DNA of 50,053 bases from an uncultured Flavobacteriales bacterium (GCA_905479995.1 CAJQON010000029.1:1-50053), one strand, 5' to 3'; positions 7,910-17,281 are shown, counted from the stretch's first letter. Numbers and translations: made by a program. Notes: generated from the letters alone by a model not told the origin.

Positions 7910-8893
7910 ATGAAGAGAGTTTTAATAACAGGTGCAGCAGGCTTTTTAGGGTCTCATTTGTGTGATCGATTTATAAAAGAAGGATGCTATGTAATTGCCA
8001 TGGATAACCTAATTACGGGTGATCTTAGAAATATTGAGCATTTAGCCAATAACGAGAATTTTGAATTCATCAATCATGATGTTTCAAAACACATTGATTT
8101 AAATGGAGAGTTGGATTATATTTTACATTTTGCTTCGCCAGCAAGCCCAATTGATTACTTAAAAATTCCTATTCAAACCTTAAAAGTAGGTTCGTTAGGT
8201 ACGCATAACTTATTAGGATTGGCTAAAGCAAAAAATGCTAAAATGTTAATTGCTTCCACATCTGAAGTTTATGGCGATCCATTGGTTCATCCGCAAACAG
8301 AAGAATATTATGGGAATGTTAATCCAATAGGGCCAAGAGGTGTTTATGATGAAGCCAAACGCTTTCAAGAAGCTATAACAATGGCTTACCATACTTATCA
8401 TGGTGTTGAAACTAGAATAGTTAGAATATTTAATACCTATGGCCCACGAATGAGATTAAATGATGGTAGAGTTTTACCAGCTTTTGTTGGTCAGGCACTT
8501 AGAGGTGAAGACTTAACTGTTTTTGGGGAAGGAAACCAAACGAGATCATTTTGTTATGTTGACGATTTAATTGAAGGAATTTATAGATTGTTACATTGTG
8601 ACTATGTAGAGCCTGTAAATATTGGTAATCCAGATGAGATTACTATTTTAGATTTCGCAAAAGAGATTATTAAATTAACAGGGACAACTCAAAAAATTAT
8701 TTATAAAGATTTACCAGTTAACGACCCAATGCAGCGTCAACCAAATATTGATAAAGCAAGAGAATTGTTAGGTTGGGAGCCTAAAGTAAATAGAGCCGAA
8801 GGGTTAAAAATAACCTACGAATATTTTAAAGGTTTAACCCAAGAAGATTTAAATAAAGTAGAGCATAAAAACTTTGATGAATACGTTAAGTAA
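7910..8893 (+). CDS. uxs: UDP-glucuronate decarboxylase (UDP-xylose synthase), SDR family
   Basis: 327 residues, an extended short-chain dehydrogenase. It has the NAD-binding G-A-A-G-F-L-G (8-14), the T-S-E-V-Y-G block (117-122) and the Y-D-E-A-K pair (Tyr146, Lys150). The [10 protein letters not shown] motif and the [10 protein letters not shown] block are typical of UDP-xylose synthases. It should convert UDP-glucuronate to UDP-xylose with CO2 release. It directly follows ugd, its substrate source. The stop overlaps the next start by one base (TAATG), suggesting translational coupling. Confidence 0.92.
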   Translation: MKRVLITGAAGFLGSHLCDRFIKEGCYVIAMDNLITGDLRNIEHLANNENFEFINHDVSKHIDLNGELDYILHFASPASPIDYLKIPIQTLKVGSLGTHNLLGLAKAKNAKMLIASTSEVYGDPLVHPQTEEYYGNVNPIGPRGVYDEAKRFQEAITMAYHTYHGVETRIVRIFNTYGPRMRLNDGRVLPAFVGQALRGEDLTVFGEGNQTRSFCYVDDLIEGIYRLLHCDYVEPVNIGNPDEITILDFAKEIIKLTGTTQKIIYKDLPVNDPMQRQPNIDKARELLGWEPKVNRAEGLKITYEYFKGLTQEDLNKVEHKNFDEYVK

Positions 8894-9474
8894 TGGAATA
8901 TTTTAGCCACGAAACAGCAGTAATAGACGAAGGTTGCCAGATTGGTGATAACACTAAAATATGGCATTTTTCTCATGTAATGCCAAACAGTATTATAGGT
9001 GAGGGATGCAATATTGGGCAAAACGTAGTAGTTTCACCAGAAGTAGTTTTAGGAAACAATGTGAAAGTACAGAATAATGTCTCTATTTATACCGGAGTTG
9101 TTTGTGAAGATGATGTGTTTTTAGGTCCATCTATGGTTTTTACAAACGTAATAAACCCTAGAAGTGCTATTAATAGAAGAAACGACTATGCGAAGACTAT
9201 TGTTAGAAAAGGAGTTTCAATAGGAGCAAATGCTACCATAGTTTGTGGGAATAACATTGGCGAATATGCTTTTATAGGAGCAGGAGCAGTTGTCACAAAA
9301 GAAGTTTTACCATTTGCACTTTTGGTAGGAAATCCTGCAAAGCAAATTGGATGGATTAGTGAGTATGGACATCGATTAGAATTTGATGAGAATAACAATG
9401 CTGTTTGTTCTGAGAGTAACGATAAATATACATTAGAAAATAATTCAGTAAGAAAAATAGAGAGTAATGACTGA
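8893..9474 (+). CDS. wbpD: WbpD-like UDP-sugar 3-N-acetyltransferase (left-handed beta helix)
   Basis: A 193-residue hexapeptide-repeat acyltransferase. Repeats run through most of the chain (D-N-T-K-I-W-H-F-S-H-V, G-E-G-C-N-I-G-Q-N-V-V-V, and G-A-N-A-T-I-V-C-G-N-N-I-G-E-Y-A-F-I-G-A-G-A-V-V). The W-H-F-S-H-V block near residue 25 and the F-T-N-V-I-N-P-R block match WbpD, which acetylates the 3-amino group of UDP-GlcNAc(3NH2)A with acetyl-CoA. It overlaps the preceding gene by 1 base and the next by 8, so it is embedded in the operon beside WbpB. Confidence 0.9.
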   Translation: MEYFSHETAVIDEGCQIGDNTKIWHFSHVMPNSIIGEGCNIGQNVVVSPEVVLGNNVKVQNNVSIYTGVVCEDDVFLGPSMVFTNVINPRSAINRRNDYAKTIVRKGVSIGANATIVCGNNIGEYAFIGAGAVVTKEVLPFALLVGNPAKQIGWISEYGHRLEFDENNNAVCSESNDKYTLENNSVRKIESND

Positions 9475-10501
9475 AAATAAAAAAATAAAATTTGCCGTAA
9501 TTGGTTGTGGCCATATAGGCAAAAGACATGCTGAGATGGTAACAGGTAATCCTGAGGCAGAATTGGTAGCATTGTGTGATGCTCGATCAAAATCAGAATT
9601 GGGCATCGAAAAGTATGATGTTCCTTTTTATTCGAGTGTTCAAGATTTAATGGATGCAAATTTGGAGATTGACGTGGTAAACATTTGTACCCCAAATGGA
9701 GTCCATTCAGATCAAGCATCATTAGTGTTAGATAATAACCATCATGTGGTGGTTGAAAAACCTATAGGTCTATCTAAAGCAAAATGTGAGCAAGTAATAC
9801 ACAAAGCATTAGGAAACAATAAACAAGTGTTTGCTGTAATGCAAAACAGGTATTCACCACCTTCTGTTTGGTTAAAAGAGTTAATAGACAATAAGACTTT
9901 GGGCGATATATTTATGGTTCAACTAAATTGCTATTGGAATAGAGATAGTAGATATTACAAAGCTGGCGGTTGGAAAGGAACAAAAGAATTAGATGGCGGA
10001 ACATTGTTTACGCAATTCTCTCACTTTATAGATATTATGTATTGGTTGTTTGGAGACATTGCTAATATTCAAGGGAAGTTTAATGACTTTACTCATGCAG
10101 ACTCTACAGATTTTGAAGATTCAGGTTTTGTTTCTTTCGATTTTTTAGATGGCGGAATGGGTAGTTTAAATTACTCTACAGCAGTAGCTTCCCAAAACTT
10201 AGAGAGTAGTATTACTATTATTGGCGAGAAAGGAAGTGTGAAAGTTGGTGGTCAATACATGAATGAAGTGGAGGTTTGTAACATTGATGGATATGAAATG
10301 CCAGAATTACCAGAAGCAAATCCACCAAATGATTATGGACCTTACAAGGGTTCGGCAGCAAACCACCATTATATTATAGAAAATGTAGTAGATACCTTAA
10401 ACGGTAAAACATCTGCAACTACCAATGCTTTAGAAGGATTGAAAGTAGTAGATATTATTGAAAGAATTTATGAACTAAGAGATAGTAAGCTTTTAAAATA
10501 A
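9467..10501 (+). CDS. wbpB: WbpB-like UDP-GlcNAcA 3-dehydrogenase (Gfo/Idh/MocA family)
   Basis: A 344-residue NAD-dependent sugar oxidoreductase. It has the Rossmann motif G-C-G-H-I-G (13-18), I-C-T-P-N-G-x-H (about 73-80) and E-K-P (97-99), diagnostic of the family. By homology and context it oxidises C3 of UDP-GlcNAc uronate to the keto form, which WbpE then aminates. In characterised systems WbpB and WbpE work as a coupled pair that recycles NAD through 2-oxoglutarate. The start overlaps the wbpD stop by 8 bases. The family is certain and the exact substrate is inferred. Confidence 0.88.
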   Translation: MTENKKIKFAVIGCGHIGKRHAEMVTGNPEAELVALCDARSKSELGIEKYDVPFYSSVQDLMDANLEIDVVNICTPNGVHSDQASLVLDNNHHVVVEKPIGLSKAKCEQVIHKALGNNKQVFAVMQNRYSPPSVWLKELIDNKTLGDIFMVQLNCYWNRDSRYYKAGGWKGTKELDGGTLFTQFSHFIDIMYWLFGDIANIQGKFNDFTHADSTDFEDSGFVSFDFLDGGMGSLNYSTAVASQNLESSITIIGEKGSVKVGGQYMNEVEVCNIDGYEMPELPEANPPNDYGPYKGSAANHHYIIENVVDTLNGKTSATTNALEGLKVVDIIERIYELRDSKLLK

Positions 10502-10509
10502 GAAGTATT

Positions 10510-11805
10510 ATGGGGATATATAAACAACTGAAAAACAAAGAAACAAAAATTGGTGTAATCGGATTGGGTTATGTTGGTTTACCAATTGCATTAGAGTTTG
10601 CTAAGACCATGCAAGTTGTAGGATTTGATATCAATGAAAAGCGTGTTGAAATGATGCGTAATAACATTGATCCAAGTGAAGAATTAGATGCTTCAGCATT
10701 TGAAAATAAAGACATCGAATTTACATCGAGCCTAGATGGATTGAAAGACGTTACATTTTTTGTTGTAGCTGTTCCAACGCCTATTAACTCTCATAAATTA
10801 CCAGATTTAAGGCCTCTTTTAGGAGCTTCAAACACAGTGGCTCAAGTCCTAAAAAAAGGAGATTACGTGGTTTATGAATCTACGGTTTACCCAGGATGTA
10901 CTGAAGAAGATTGTATTCCAGTATTAGAAGAATTTTCAGGTCTTAAATTTAAAGAAGACTTTATGGTAGGTTACTCTCCAGAGAGAATAAATCCAGGAGA
11001 CACAGAACATACGTTAACCAATGTTATTAAAGTAGTATCTGGTTGTTGTGGTGAATCATTAGAAGAAATTGCTCAAGTATATGAAGAAGTTGTTCAGGCA
11101 GGAGTGCATAGAGCAGCAACAATTAAAGTAGCAGAAGCAGCCAAAATTATAGAGAATACACAAAGAGATTTAAACATTGCTTTAGTCAATGAGCTTTCTA
11201 TTATTTTTAATAAAATGAACATTAACACGTATGATGTGTTAGAAGCAGCTGGAACAAAATGGAATTTCTTAAAGTTCTTTCCAGGTTTAGTTGGTGGACA
11301 TTGTATTGGTGTTGATCCTTATTACCTAACATATAAAGCAAAAGAATTGGGTTACCATGCTCAAATTATAAATGCAGGTCGTTTTGTAAACGATAGTATG
11401 GGAGCTTATACAGCCAAGCAAGCAGTTAAGAAAATTATTGCAGAAGGCAAACATATAAGTGAATCTAGAGTTTTAGTAATGGGAGCAACATTTAAAGAAG
11501 ATGTTAGTGACATTAGAAATTCTAAAGTTTGTGATGTTATTGATGAGTTTAAATCATTTGGTGCTACTGTAGAAGTAGTGGATCCTCATGCAGATTCAGA
11601 TTCTTTAAAAGAAGAGTATGGATTTGGTTTGGTAACAGAATTGAGCAACGATTATGACTGTGTGGTTGTTGCAGTTAACCATAAAGATTATACCAATTTA
11701 GATGAAGCTTATTTTAAATCTATAACGGCAAACAACCCAGTTATTGTTGATTTAAAAGGAATTTACAAGGATAAGATTAACGAACTAACCTACTGGAGCT
11801 TGTAA
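10510..11805 (+). CDS. tviB: UDP-GlcNAc 6-dehydrogenase, WbpA/TviB type
   Basis: A 431-residue nucleotide-sugar dehydrogenase of the UDP-HexNAc branch. It has G-L-G-Y-V-G-L-P (18-25), A-V-P-T-P-I, Y-E-S-T-V-Y-P-G and the S-P-E-R-I-N-P-G-D block. Catalytic Cys265 lies in G-G-H-C-I-G-V-D-P-Y-Y-L, the form seen in WbpA, WbpO and TviB rather than in Ugd. It oxidises UDP-GlcNAc to UDP-GlcNAcA, the entry substrate for WbpB. UDP-GlcNAcA could also feed the WbpP/TviC-like epimerase encoded downstream. Its stop overlaps the rmlB start by one base. Confidence 0.9.
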   Translation: MGIYKQLKNKETKIGVIGLGYVGLPIALEFAKTMQVVGFDINEKRVEMMRNNIDPSEELDASAFENKDIEFTSSLDGLKDVTFFVVAVPTPINSHKLPDLRPLLGASNTVAQVLKKGDYVVYESTVYPGCTEEDCIPVLEEFSGLKFKEDFMVGYSPERINPGDTEHTLTNVIKVVSGCCGESLEEIAQVYEEVVQAGVHRAATIKVAEAAKIIENTQRDLNIALVNELSIIFNKMNINTYDVLEAAGTKWNFLKFFPGLVGGHCIGVDPYYLTYKAKELGYHAQIINAGRFVNDSMGAYTAKQAVKKIIAEGKHISESRVLVMGATFKEDVSDIRNSKVCDVIDEFKSFGATVEVVDPHADSDSLKEEYGFGLVTELSNDYDCVVVAVNHKDYTNLDEAYFKSITANNPVIVDLKGIYKDKINELTYWSL

Positions 11806-12860
11806 TGGCTAAAACAATTTTAATAACAGGAGGGGCAGGTTTTATTGGTTCTCATTTAGTGAGGTTATTGGTAAAACAATACGCAGACTATAATATTGTT
11901 AATTTAGATAAGCTGACTTATGCAGGAAACTTAGCTAACATTGCAGATATAGAAAACAACTCCAATTATGAATTTGTGAAAGGAGACATTGTTGATACTG
12001 ACTTTATTAATGAGTTGTTCAAGAAATATGACTTTGATTCAGTAATTCATTTAGCTGCAGAATCTCATGTGGATAGATCTATAGAGAGTCCTATGGATTT
12101 TATTATGACTAACATAGTTGGAACTACCAATTTGTTGAATGCAGCCAAGCATACTTGGGAAGGTAGCTTTAAAGACAAATTATTTTACCATGTTTCTACC
12201 GATGAGGTTTATGGTTCATTAGGTGCTGAAGGAATGTTTTTAGAAACGACTTCATACGATCCTAGAAGTCCATATTCAGCTTCAAAAGCAAGTTCAGATC
12301 ATATTGTTAGAGCATACCATCATACATATGGTTTGCCTATTGTTATTTCAAACTGTTCAAATAACTACGGCTCTCATCAATTTCCAGAAAAACTAATACC
12401 TCTATTTATAAATAACATTAAAAATAACTTGCCATTACCTGTTTATGGCAAAGGAGAAAACATTAGAGATTGGTTGTGGGTTAACGATCATGCAAGAGCC
12501 ATTGATGTTATTTTTCATAAAGGAAAAAATGGAGAAACATATAATATTGGTGGACACAACGAATGGACTAACATTGATTTAATAAAGGTTATTTGTAGTG
12601 TAATGGATGAGAAATTAGAAAGACCTGAAGGGGAATCTGAAAAGCTAATTACATACGTTACAGATAGAGCAGGGCATGATATGCGATATGCTATTGATGC
12701 TACAAAGCTGCAAGAGGAATTGGGCTGGGTACCATCTTTACAATTTGAAGAAGGCATTAGAAATACAATAGAATGGTACTTGAGTAATGAAGAATGGTTA
12801 ACTAACATTACTTCAGGCGATTATAAAGAATATTACGATCAACAATACAAAAACAGATAA
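11805..12860 (+). CDS. rmlB: dTDP-glucose 4,6-dehydratase
   Basis: A 351-residue extended SDR enzyme that converts dTDP-glucose to dTDP-4-keto-6-deoxyglucose. It has G-G-A-G-F-I-G (9-15), the H-L-A-A-E-S-H-V-D-R-S-I block, V-S-T-D-E-V-Y-G with the catalytic Asp-Glu pair, Y-S-A-S-K-A and the N-C-S-N-N-Y-G-x-x-Q-F-P-E-K substrate loop, all hallmarks of RmlB. RmlA, RmlC and RmlD are not in the window. They may be encoded elsewhere, or the 4-keto product may feed another deoxysugar pathway. The gene is coupled to both neighbours by single-base stop/start overlaps. Confidence 0.94.
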   Translation: MAKTILITGGAGFIGSHLVRLLVKQYADYNIVNLDKLTYAGNLANIADIENNSNYEFVKGDIVDTDFINELFKKYDFDSVIHLAAESHVDRSIESPMDFIMTNIVGTTNLLNAAKHTWEGSFKDKLFYHVSTDEVYGSLGAEGMFLETTSYDPRSPYSASKASSDHIVRAYHHTYGLPIVISNCSNNYGSHQFPEKLIPLFINNIKNNLPLPVYGKGENIRDWLWVNDHARAIDVIFHKGKNGETYNIGGHNEWTNIDLIKVICSVMDEKLERPEGESEKLITYVTDRAGHDMRYAIDATKLQEELGWVPSLQFEEGIRNTIEWYLSNEEWLTNITSGDYKEYYDQQYKNR

Positions 12861-13849
12861 TGTACGACAAACAATTTCATGAAGCAGATATTTCAGAATT
12901 AACATTTTTAATTACTGGAGGTGCAGGATTTATTGGATCTAACATTGTTACTTACTTAATGAAGTATGGAGCTGGTAAAGTAATTGTTTTAGACAACCTA
13001 TCTAACGGATACAAAAGCAATATTGAACAGTTTTTGGATCAGCCAAATTTTCAATTTATAGAGGGAGATATTACAGACTTTGATCTTTGTACAGGAATAA
13101 TGAAAGGGGTTGATTATATTTCTCACCAAGCAGCTTTAGGATCGGTGCCAAGATCAATTGAAAATCCTTTGGCTACACATCATGCTAATACAACAGGGTT
13201 ATTAACTATTTTAACTTGTGCCAAAGATGCAAATGTTAAACGACTGGTTTTTGCTAGTTCATCATCTGTATTTGGCGATAGTAAAGAAATGCCTAAAGTA
13301 GAAAGTAGAATAGGTAATCAATTGTCGCCTTACGCTGTAAGTAAAAGAGCCAAAGAATTATATGCAAAAGTATTTGCAGATGTTTACGGATTAGATGTTG
13401 TTGGCTTGAGGTACTTTAACGTTTTCGGCCCTAATCAAAGCCCAAATGGACCATATGCAGCAGCTATTCCATTGTTTATGGAAGCTGTTTTAAATAATGA
13501 ATCTCCTTATATTAATGGCGATGGAGAACAAAGTAGAGATTTCACTTTTGTAGAAAATGCAGTTCAAGCCAATATTAAAGCAATGTTTACTCCAAAAGAG
13601 GTAAAAGGAGAAGTACTTAATATTGCATTTGGTGGTAGAACAACCATTAATGAGCTTTTTTATAAAATAAGAGATGCTGCTGGTAGTGATGTTGAAGCGA
13701 AATATAGAGAGGATAGACCTGGAGATGTTAAAGACTCTTTAGCAGACATTTCTTTAGCGAAAGAATTAACAGGATTTGATCCTGCGTTTAGTATTGATGA
13801 TGGTTTAAAAGTAACCATAGAATGGTTTAAGAAAGTATATATAAAATAA
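12860..13849 (+). CDS. wbpP: UDP-N-acetylhexosamine(uronate) 4-epimerase, WbpP/TviC type SDR
   Basis: 329 residues, extended SDR. It has G-G-A-G-F-I-G (20-26), H-Q-A-A-L-G-S-V-P-R-S-I, F-A-S-S-S-S-V-F-G-D, Y-A-V-S-K and the R-Y-F-N-V-F-G-P-N-Q block. The A-A-L-G-S-V-P-R-S motif and the leading 14-residue extension are characteristic of WbpP/TviC. These act on UDP-GlcNAc to give UDP-GalNAc, or on UDP-GlcNAcA to give UDP-GalNAcA. With the TviB-like enzyme in the operon, UDP-GalNAcA is a plausible product, but the sequence alone does not decide between the two. Confidence 0.88.
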   Translation: MYDKQFHEADISELTFLITGGAGFIGSNIVTYLMKYGAGKVIVLDNLSNGYKSNIEQFLDQPNFQFIEGDITDFDLCTGIMKGVDYISHQAALGSVPRSIENPLATHHANTTGLLTILTCAKDANVKRLVFASSSSVFGDSKEMPKVESRIGNQLSPYAVSKRAKELYAKVFADVYGLDVVGLRYFNVFGPNQSPNGPYAAAIPLFMEAVLNNESPYINGDGEQSRDFTFVENAVQANIKAMFTPKEVKGEVLNIAFGGRTTINELFYKIRDAAGSDVEAKYREDRPGDVKDSLADISLAKELTGFDPAFSIDDGLKVTIEWFKKVYIK

Positions 13850-13852
13850 CGA

Positions 13853-14602
13853 TTGAGTTTTTTTGCTAACATATTTAAAAGAAACCCTAAACTTCCTCCA
13901 ATAGATTTATCTGTTTTTGGAACAGATATTCATTCGCATTTAATTCCTGGTATTGATGATGGAGCTCCAGATATGGAAGCTTCAATTAATATGATTAGAA
14001 GGTTTAAAGAGTTAGGCTTTAAAAAAATAATTACCACACCACATGTAATGTGCGACTTTTATAAAAACACACCTGAAAATATTTTAGGTGGATTAGAGGA
14101 TGTTCGTGCTGAATTGAAAAGATTGAATATTGACATTGAAATTGATGCTTGTGCAGAATACAATTTAGATGATGGTTTAGGTGAACTTATTGACCAAAAG
14201 AAAATTTTAACCATGGGCGATAACTATGTGTTGTTTGAATTGCCTTTTATGAGTGAGCCACCTAATTTTCAAGAGATAGTATTTAAGTTTCAAACCAGCG
14301 GATACAAACTTATATTGGCTCACCCTGAGAGGTATACGTATTGGTATGATAATTTTGAAATTTACGATGAGTTAAGGGCGAAAGGAATTTTATTGCAATT
14401 AAACCTATTATCGTTAACAGGGCATTATTCTCTGCAAACTAAAAAAGTGGCTGAAAAAATGGTAGAAGCTAACTTAGTAGATGCCGTAGGAACAGATTGT
14501 CATAGAATTGAACACTTAGGAACAATAGAAGGGAGTTTAACTTCTAAATACATCCATCAGCTGGCCAATCAAGCTAACCTTTTCAATAAAAAAGACCTTT
14601 AA
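13853..14602 (+). CDS. CpsB/YwqE-type tyrosine phosphatase, PHP fold
   Basis: A 249-residue metal-dependent protein-tyrosine phosphatase of the kind that dephosphorylates capsule-regulating BY-kinases. The PHP-domain ligands are visible: D-I-H-S-H-L-I-P-G-I-D-D-G (His27, His29), T-P-H, A-H-P-E-R-Y and the late D-C-H-R. The start is TTG at 13853, 3 bases after the preceding stop, and no nearby ATG would keep the N-terminal S-F-F-A-N-I-F-K-R. It closes the sugar operon and presumably tunes polysaccharide synthesis. No tyrosine kinase (Wzc-like) partner lies in the window. Its stop shares a TTAA with the convergent gene. Confidence 0.87.
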   Translation: MSFFANIFKRNPKLPPIDLSVFGTDIHSHLIPGIDDGAPDMEASINMIRRFKELGFKKIITTPHVMCDFYKNTPENILGGLEDVRAELKRLNIDIEIDACAEYNLDDGLGELIDQKKILTMGDNYVLFELPFMSEPPNFQEIVFKFQTSGYKLILAHPERYTYWYDNFEIYDELRAKGILLQLNLLSLTGHYSLQTKKVAEKMVEANLVDAVGTDCHRIEHLGTIEGSLTSKYIHQLANQANLFNKKDL

Positions 14603-15534
14603 TTTTCAAATAAATTAGTCATTACATTTCCATTGGAATTTGGAAGATCAAATTCCAATAACTCAGCTACAGTTGGAGCAATATCAATTAACTCATTAGG
14701 AGATGATAGTAAAGTGTTTTTGCGAAAATCTGGTCCAATGGCAAAAAACATAAGTTGTTTACACCCAATACAACTGTCACCATGATTGTTGAACCCACCA
14801 TTTCTATCATCATGTCTGCCATGATCATTTGTTATAAATAAAGTTGTTTTATCTTTATAATTAGGGTTTGAGTTAACAAAAACAAAAACCTCATTAATGA
14901 GGCTGTCGACCTTATTTATTTCGTTAAGATAACCAGGCCAATCGTTTCCATGACCTGTAAAATCAGGCTCTCTAAAATTAATTAGAGTTAATTCTGGAGC
15001 GCTATTTTGAAAAATAGTTAAAGCTTTATATAGTGTAATACTGTCTTTTCTATATCCAGTTCCTAAACCATTATTTCCGCAATCGGTATTAGCTAAGTAT
15101 AAGTTATTGTAAGTAGAGTCAGAAGTATTGGTGAGCACCTCTAATTTATCTTTACTAGAAATAATCCAGCTACTTTTTAAAGGATAAGCTTCATTAAAGT
15201 ATTGGAAAATAGTGGGGAATGGAGGCAATTCGTTACCAGCATTATTTAAATTATAATATTGTCCGCTAATCATAGCCAAATGTCCCGGAGAAGTATAAGT
15301 TGGACCATTGTTATAGAAATTACTATTAACACATCCGCTGTTAGCTATTGTAGTTCCAAGGTTAGGAATGTAGGTTTTTGCCACATCGCCCCAAGTTTCG
15401 GAATAACGCGCACCATCCATTACAATAACAATAACTTTTTCGGTTTTGTATTTTTTTGTTGGTATTGGAGCCTTGTAGCAGGAGTAATACAAGCAAATTA
15501 AAGCAAGACCAATTATGGGTAGTAGCTTTTTCAT
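14599..15534 (-). CDS. Type I phosphodiesterase / alkaline-phosphatase-superfamily lipoprotein
   Basis: About 311 residues from the ATG at 15534. An upstream GTG at 15543 adds only three residues. The N-terminus is a signal peptide with a probable lipobox (L-Y-Y-S-C). The domain is an alkaline-phosphatase-superfamily phosphodiesterase: I-V-M-D-G-A-R-Y holds the first metal ligand, then N-N-G-P-T-Y-T-S-P-G-H-L-A-M, where a Thr or Ser would be the nucleophile, and T-N-D-H-G-R-H-D-D and N-H-G-D as later metal ligands. It probably faces the periplasm or the surface. The substrate is unknown. It overlaps the phosphatase gene tail by 4 bases and lies 38 bases from ruvX. Confidence 0.82.
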   Translation of the reverse strand: MKKLLPIIGLALICLYYSCYKAPIPTKKYKTEKVIVIVMDGARYSETWGDVAKTYIPNLGTTIANSGCVNSNFYNNGPTYTSPGHLAMISGQYYNLNNAGNELPPFPTIFQYFNEAYPLKSSWIISSKDKLEVLTNTSDSTYNNLYLANTDCGNNGLGTGYRKDSITLYKALTIFQNSAPELTLINFREPDFTGHGNDWPGYLNEINKVDSLINEVFVFVNSNPNYKDKTTLFITNDHGRHDDRNGGFNNHGDSCIGCKQLMFFAIGPDFRKNTLLSSPNELIDIAPTVAELLEFDLPNSNGNVMTNLFEN

Positions 15535-15572
15535 TTTTAGCACAATAATCTATCTAAAATAGACAATTTATA

Positions 15573-15986
15573 TCAATTATTTTGAGAAAGGTAGCTTTGT
15601 AATATAATGGTAGCACTAATCTCATCAATTAACGCCTTGTTCCGTCTAGCCTTTTTCTTCAGCCCACTATCTATCATGGTTTGAAAAGCCATTTTAGAAG
15701 TAAAGCGTTCGTCTACACGTTCAATCTTAATTTTTGGAAATTTCCTACCTAAGTGCACCACAAAAGGTTCAATAAATCGAGCACTTTCAGAAGGATTGTT
15801 TTTTAAATCTTTGGCTTCTCCAACAACAATACATTCTACTTCATTTTTTGAAAGGTAATCTTCCAAAAAAGGGATGACTTCTTGTACATTTACGGTAGTT
15901 AATCCACTAGCAATAATTTGTAAATCATCCGTTGCTGCTAAACCAACTCTTTTTTGTCCGTAATCTATTGCTATAACTTTTGCCAT
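15573..15986 (-). CDS. ruvX: Putative pre-16S rRNA nuclease / Holliday junction resolvase RuvX (YqgF)
   Basis: 137 residues, standard length for YqgF/RuvX. The RNase H-like core is visible: A-I-D-Y-G-Q-K-R-V-G-L-A with the first catalytic Asp (residue 8), V-V-G-E-A, V-D-E-R-F-T-S and the C-terminal I-D-E-I-S-A-T-I-I-L-Q-S-Y-L. The family is essential in E. coli and acts in maturation of the 16S rRNA 5' end. A resolvase role was proposed earlier. It is divergent from ribBA, with 44 bases between the starts. Confidence 0.93.
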   Translation of the reverse strand: MAKVIAIDYGQKRVGLAATDDLQIIASGLTTVNVQEVIPFLEDYLSKNEVECIVVGEAKDLKNNPSESARFIEPFVVHLGRKFPKIKIERVDERFTSKMAFQTMIDSGLKKKARRNKALIDEISATIILQSYLSQNN

Positions 15987-16012
15987 TCGCTAGTAACTTA
16001 TCCTTAACTTTG
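15980..16012 (+). promoter_or_regulatory. Candidate promoter of ribBA
   Basis: TTG at 15980-15982 and a perfect TAACTTTG (TAnnTTTG) at 16005-16012, spaced 22 bases. The ATG is 18 bases further, so the leader would be very short. Confidence 0.5.
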
Positions 16013-16030
16013 TGTAAAAACACGTAAGGG

Positions 16031-17245
16031 ATGAACACAAAGTTAAACAAAATAGAAGAAGCGATTGAAGATATAAAAGCTGGAAAGGTAATTATAGTAG
16101 TAGACGATGAGGATAGAGAGAATGAAGGGGATTTTTTAGCTGCCGCAAGAGCAGTTACTCCCGAAATGATAAACTTTATGGCTACGCATGGTAGGGGTTT
16201 AATCTGTGCTCCTTTAGTGGAAGATAGATGTGATGAACTAGGGTTGGATTTAATGGTACACAACAATAATGCTGCTTACGAAACACCTTTTACGGTTTCT
16301 GTAGATTTAAATGGACACGGTTGTACAACCGGAATCTCAGCAAGTGATCGGTCAAAAACTATTCAGGCTTTGATTGACCCTAATATTAATCCTGATGAAT
16401 TAGGAAAACCTGGACATATTTTTCCGCTTAGAGCTAAAAGAGGTGGTGTTTTAAGAAGGGCTGGACACACAGAAGCCGCAATTGATTTAGCGCGTTTAGC
16501 CGGTTTTGAACCTGCAGGAGTTATTGTAGAAATAATGAATGAGGATGGAAGCATGGCAAGAATGCCTGAGTTATTGAAAATTGCAGAAAAGCATAATTTA
16601 AAAATTATTTCTATTGAAGATTTAATAGAATACCGTTTAAAACATGAAACGCTTATTAAAAGAGAGGTTAAAATAAAATTACCGACTGAGGTTGGAGAAT
16701 TTGATATGGTTGCGTACAAACAGACAACTAATGATATGGATCATTTAGCTTTAGTTAAAGGAACTTGGGATGAGGATGAGCCAATATTAGTTCGGGTGCA
16801 TTCTTCGTGTATGACAGGAGATATATTTGGATCATGCAGATGTGATTGCGGACCTCAATTGCAAAAATCTATGGAAATGGTTGAAGCTGCAGGTAAAGGT
16901 GTAATTGTATACATGAACCAAGAAGGACGAGGAATAGGATTGGTAAATAAGTTAAAAGCCTACAAATTACAAGAGGAAGGAAGAGATACAGTAGAAGCAA
17001 ACATAGAATTAGGCTTTGGAGCTGATCAGCGTGATTATGGCGTTGGTGCTCAAATATTAAGAGATTTGGGTATATCTAAAATAAAATTGATGAGTAATAA
17101 CCCTAAAAAGAGAACAGGATTAATGGGGTATGGATTAGAAATTGTTGAAAATGTTTCATTAGAAATTGAACCAAACGAATTCAACAAAGCTTACTTAGAA
17201 ACTAAAAGAGATAAGATGGGGCATTTGTTAAAAATGGATAAATAA
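16031..17245 (+). CDS. ribBA: Bifunctional DHBP synthase / GTP cyclohydrolase II
   Basis: 404 residues in two domains. The N-terminal half (about 1-200) is 3,4-dihydroxy-2-butanone-4-phosphate synthase, with [18 protein letters not shown] and [12 protein letters not shown]. The C-terminal half is GTP cyclohydrolase II, with the zinc site [26 protein letters not shown] and the final M-S-N-N-P-K-K. Together they supply both precursors of riboflavin. No FMN riboswitch fits in the short leader, so control is probably elsewhere or constitutive. YebC follows 36 bases downstream. Confidence 0.96.
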   Translation: MNTKLNKIEEAIEDIKAGKVIIVVDDEDRENEGDFLAAARAVTPEMINFMATHGRGLICAPLVEDRCDELGLDLMVHNNNAAYETPFTVSVDLNGHGCTTGISASDRSKTIQALIDPNINPDELGKPGHIFPLRAKRGGVLRRAGHTEAAIDLARLAGFEPAGVIVEIMNEDGSMARMPELLKIAEKHNLKIISIEDLIEYRLKHETLIKREVKIKLPTEVGEFDMVAYKQTTNDMDHLALVKGTWDEDEPILVRVHSSCMTGDIFGSCRCDCGPQLQKSMEMVEAAGKGVIVYMNQEGRGIGLVNKLKAYKLQEEGRDTVEANIELGFGADQRDYGVGAQILRDLGISKIKLMSNNPKKRTGLMGYGLEIVENVSLEIEPNEFNKAYLETKRDKMGHLLKMDK

Positions 17246-17254
17246 TTAACTTTA
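17225..17254 (+). promoter_or_regulatory. Weak candidate promoter of yebC
   Basis: TTG at 17225-17227 and TAACTTTA at 17247-17254, spaced 19 bases, one mismatch from TAnnTTTG. It overlaps the end of ribBA. Confidence 0.3.
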
Positions 17255-17281
17255 TACCTCAAAATATTACAAGAATAGAGC

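Noticed and set aside
9186-9722. 178-codon minus-strand frame opposite wbpD and wbpB
   Set aside because: It lies across two well-supported overlapping genes and has shadow-like composition, with no motif.
15962-16030. FMN riboswitch before ribBA
   Set aside because: Only about 15-20 bases separate the likely transcription start from the ATG, too short for the aptamer, and no RFN motif is visible.
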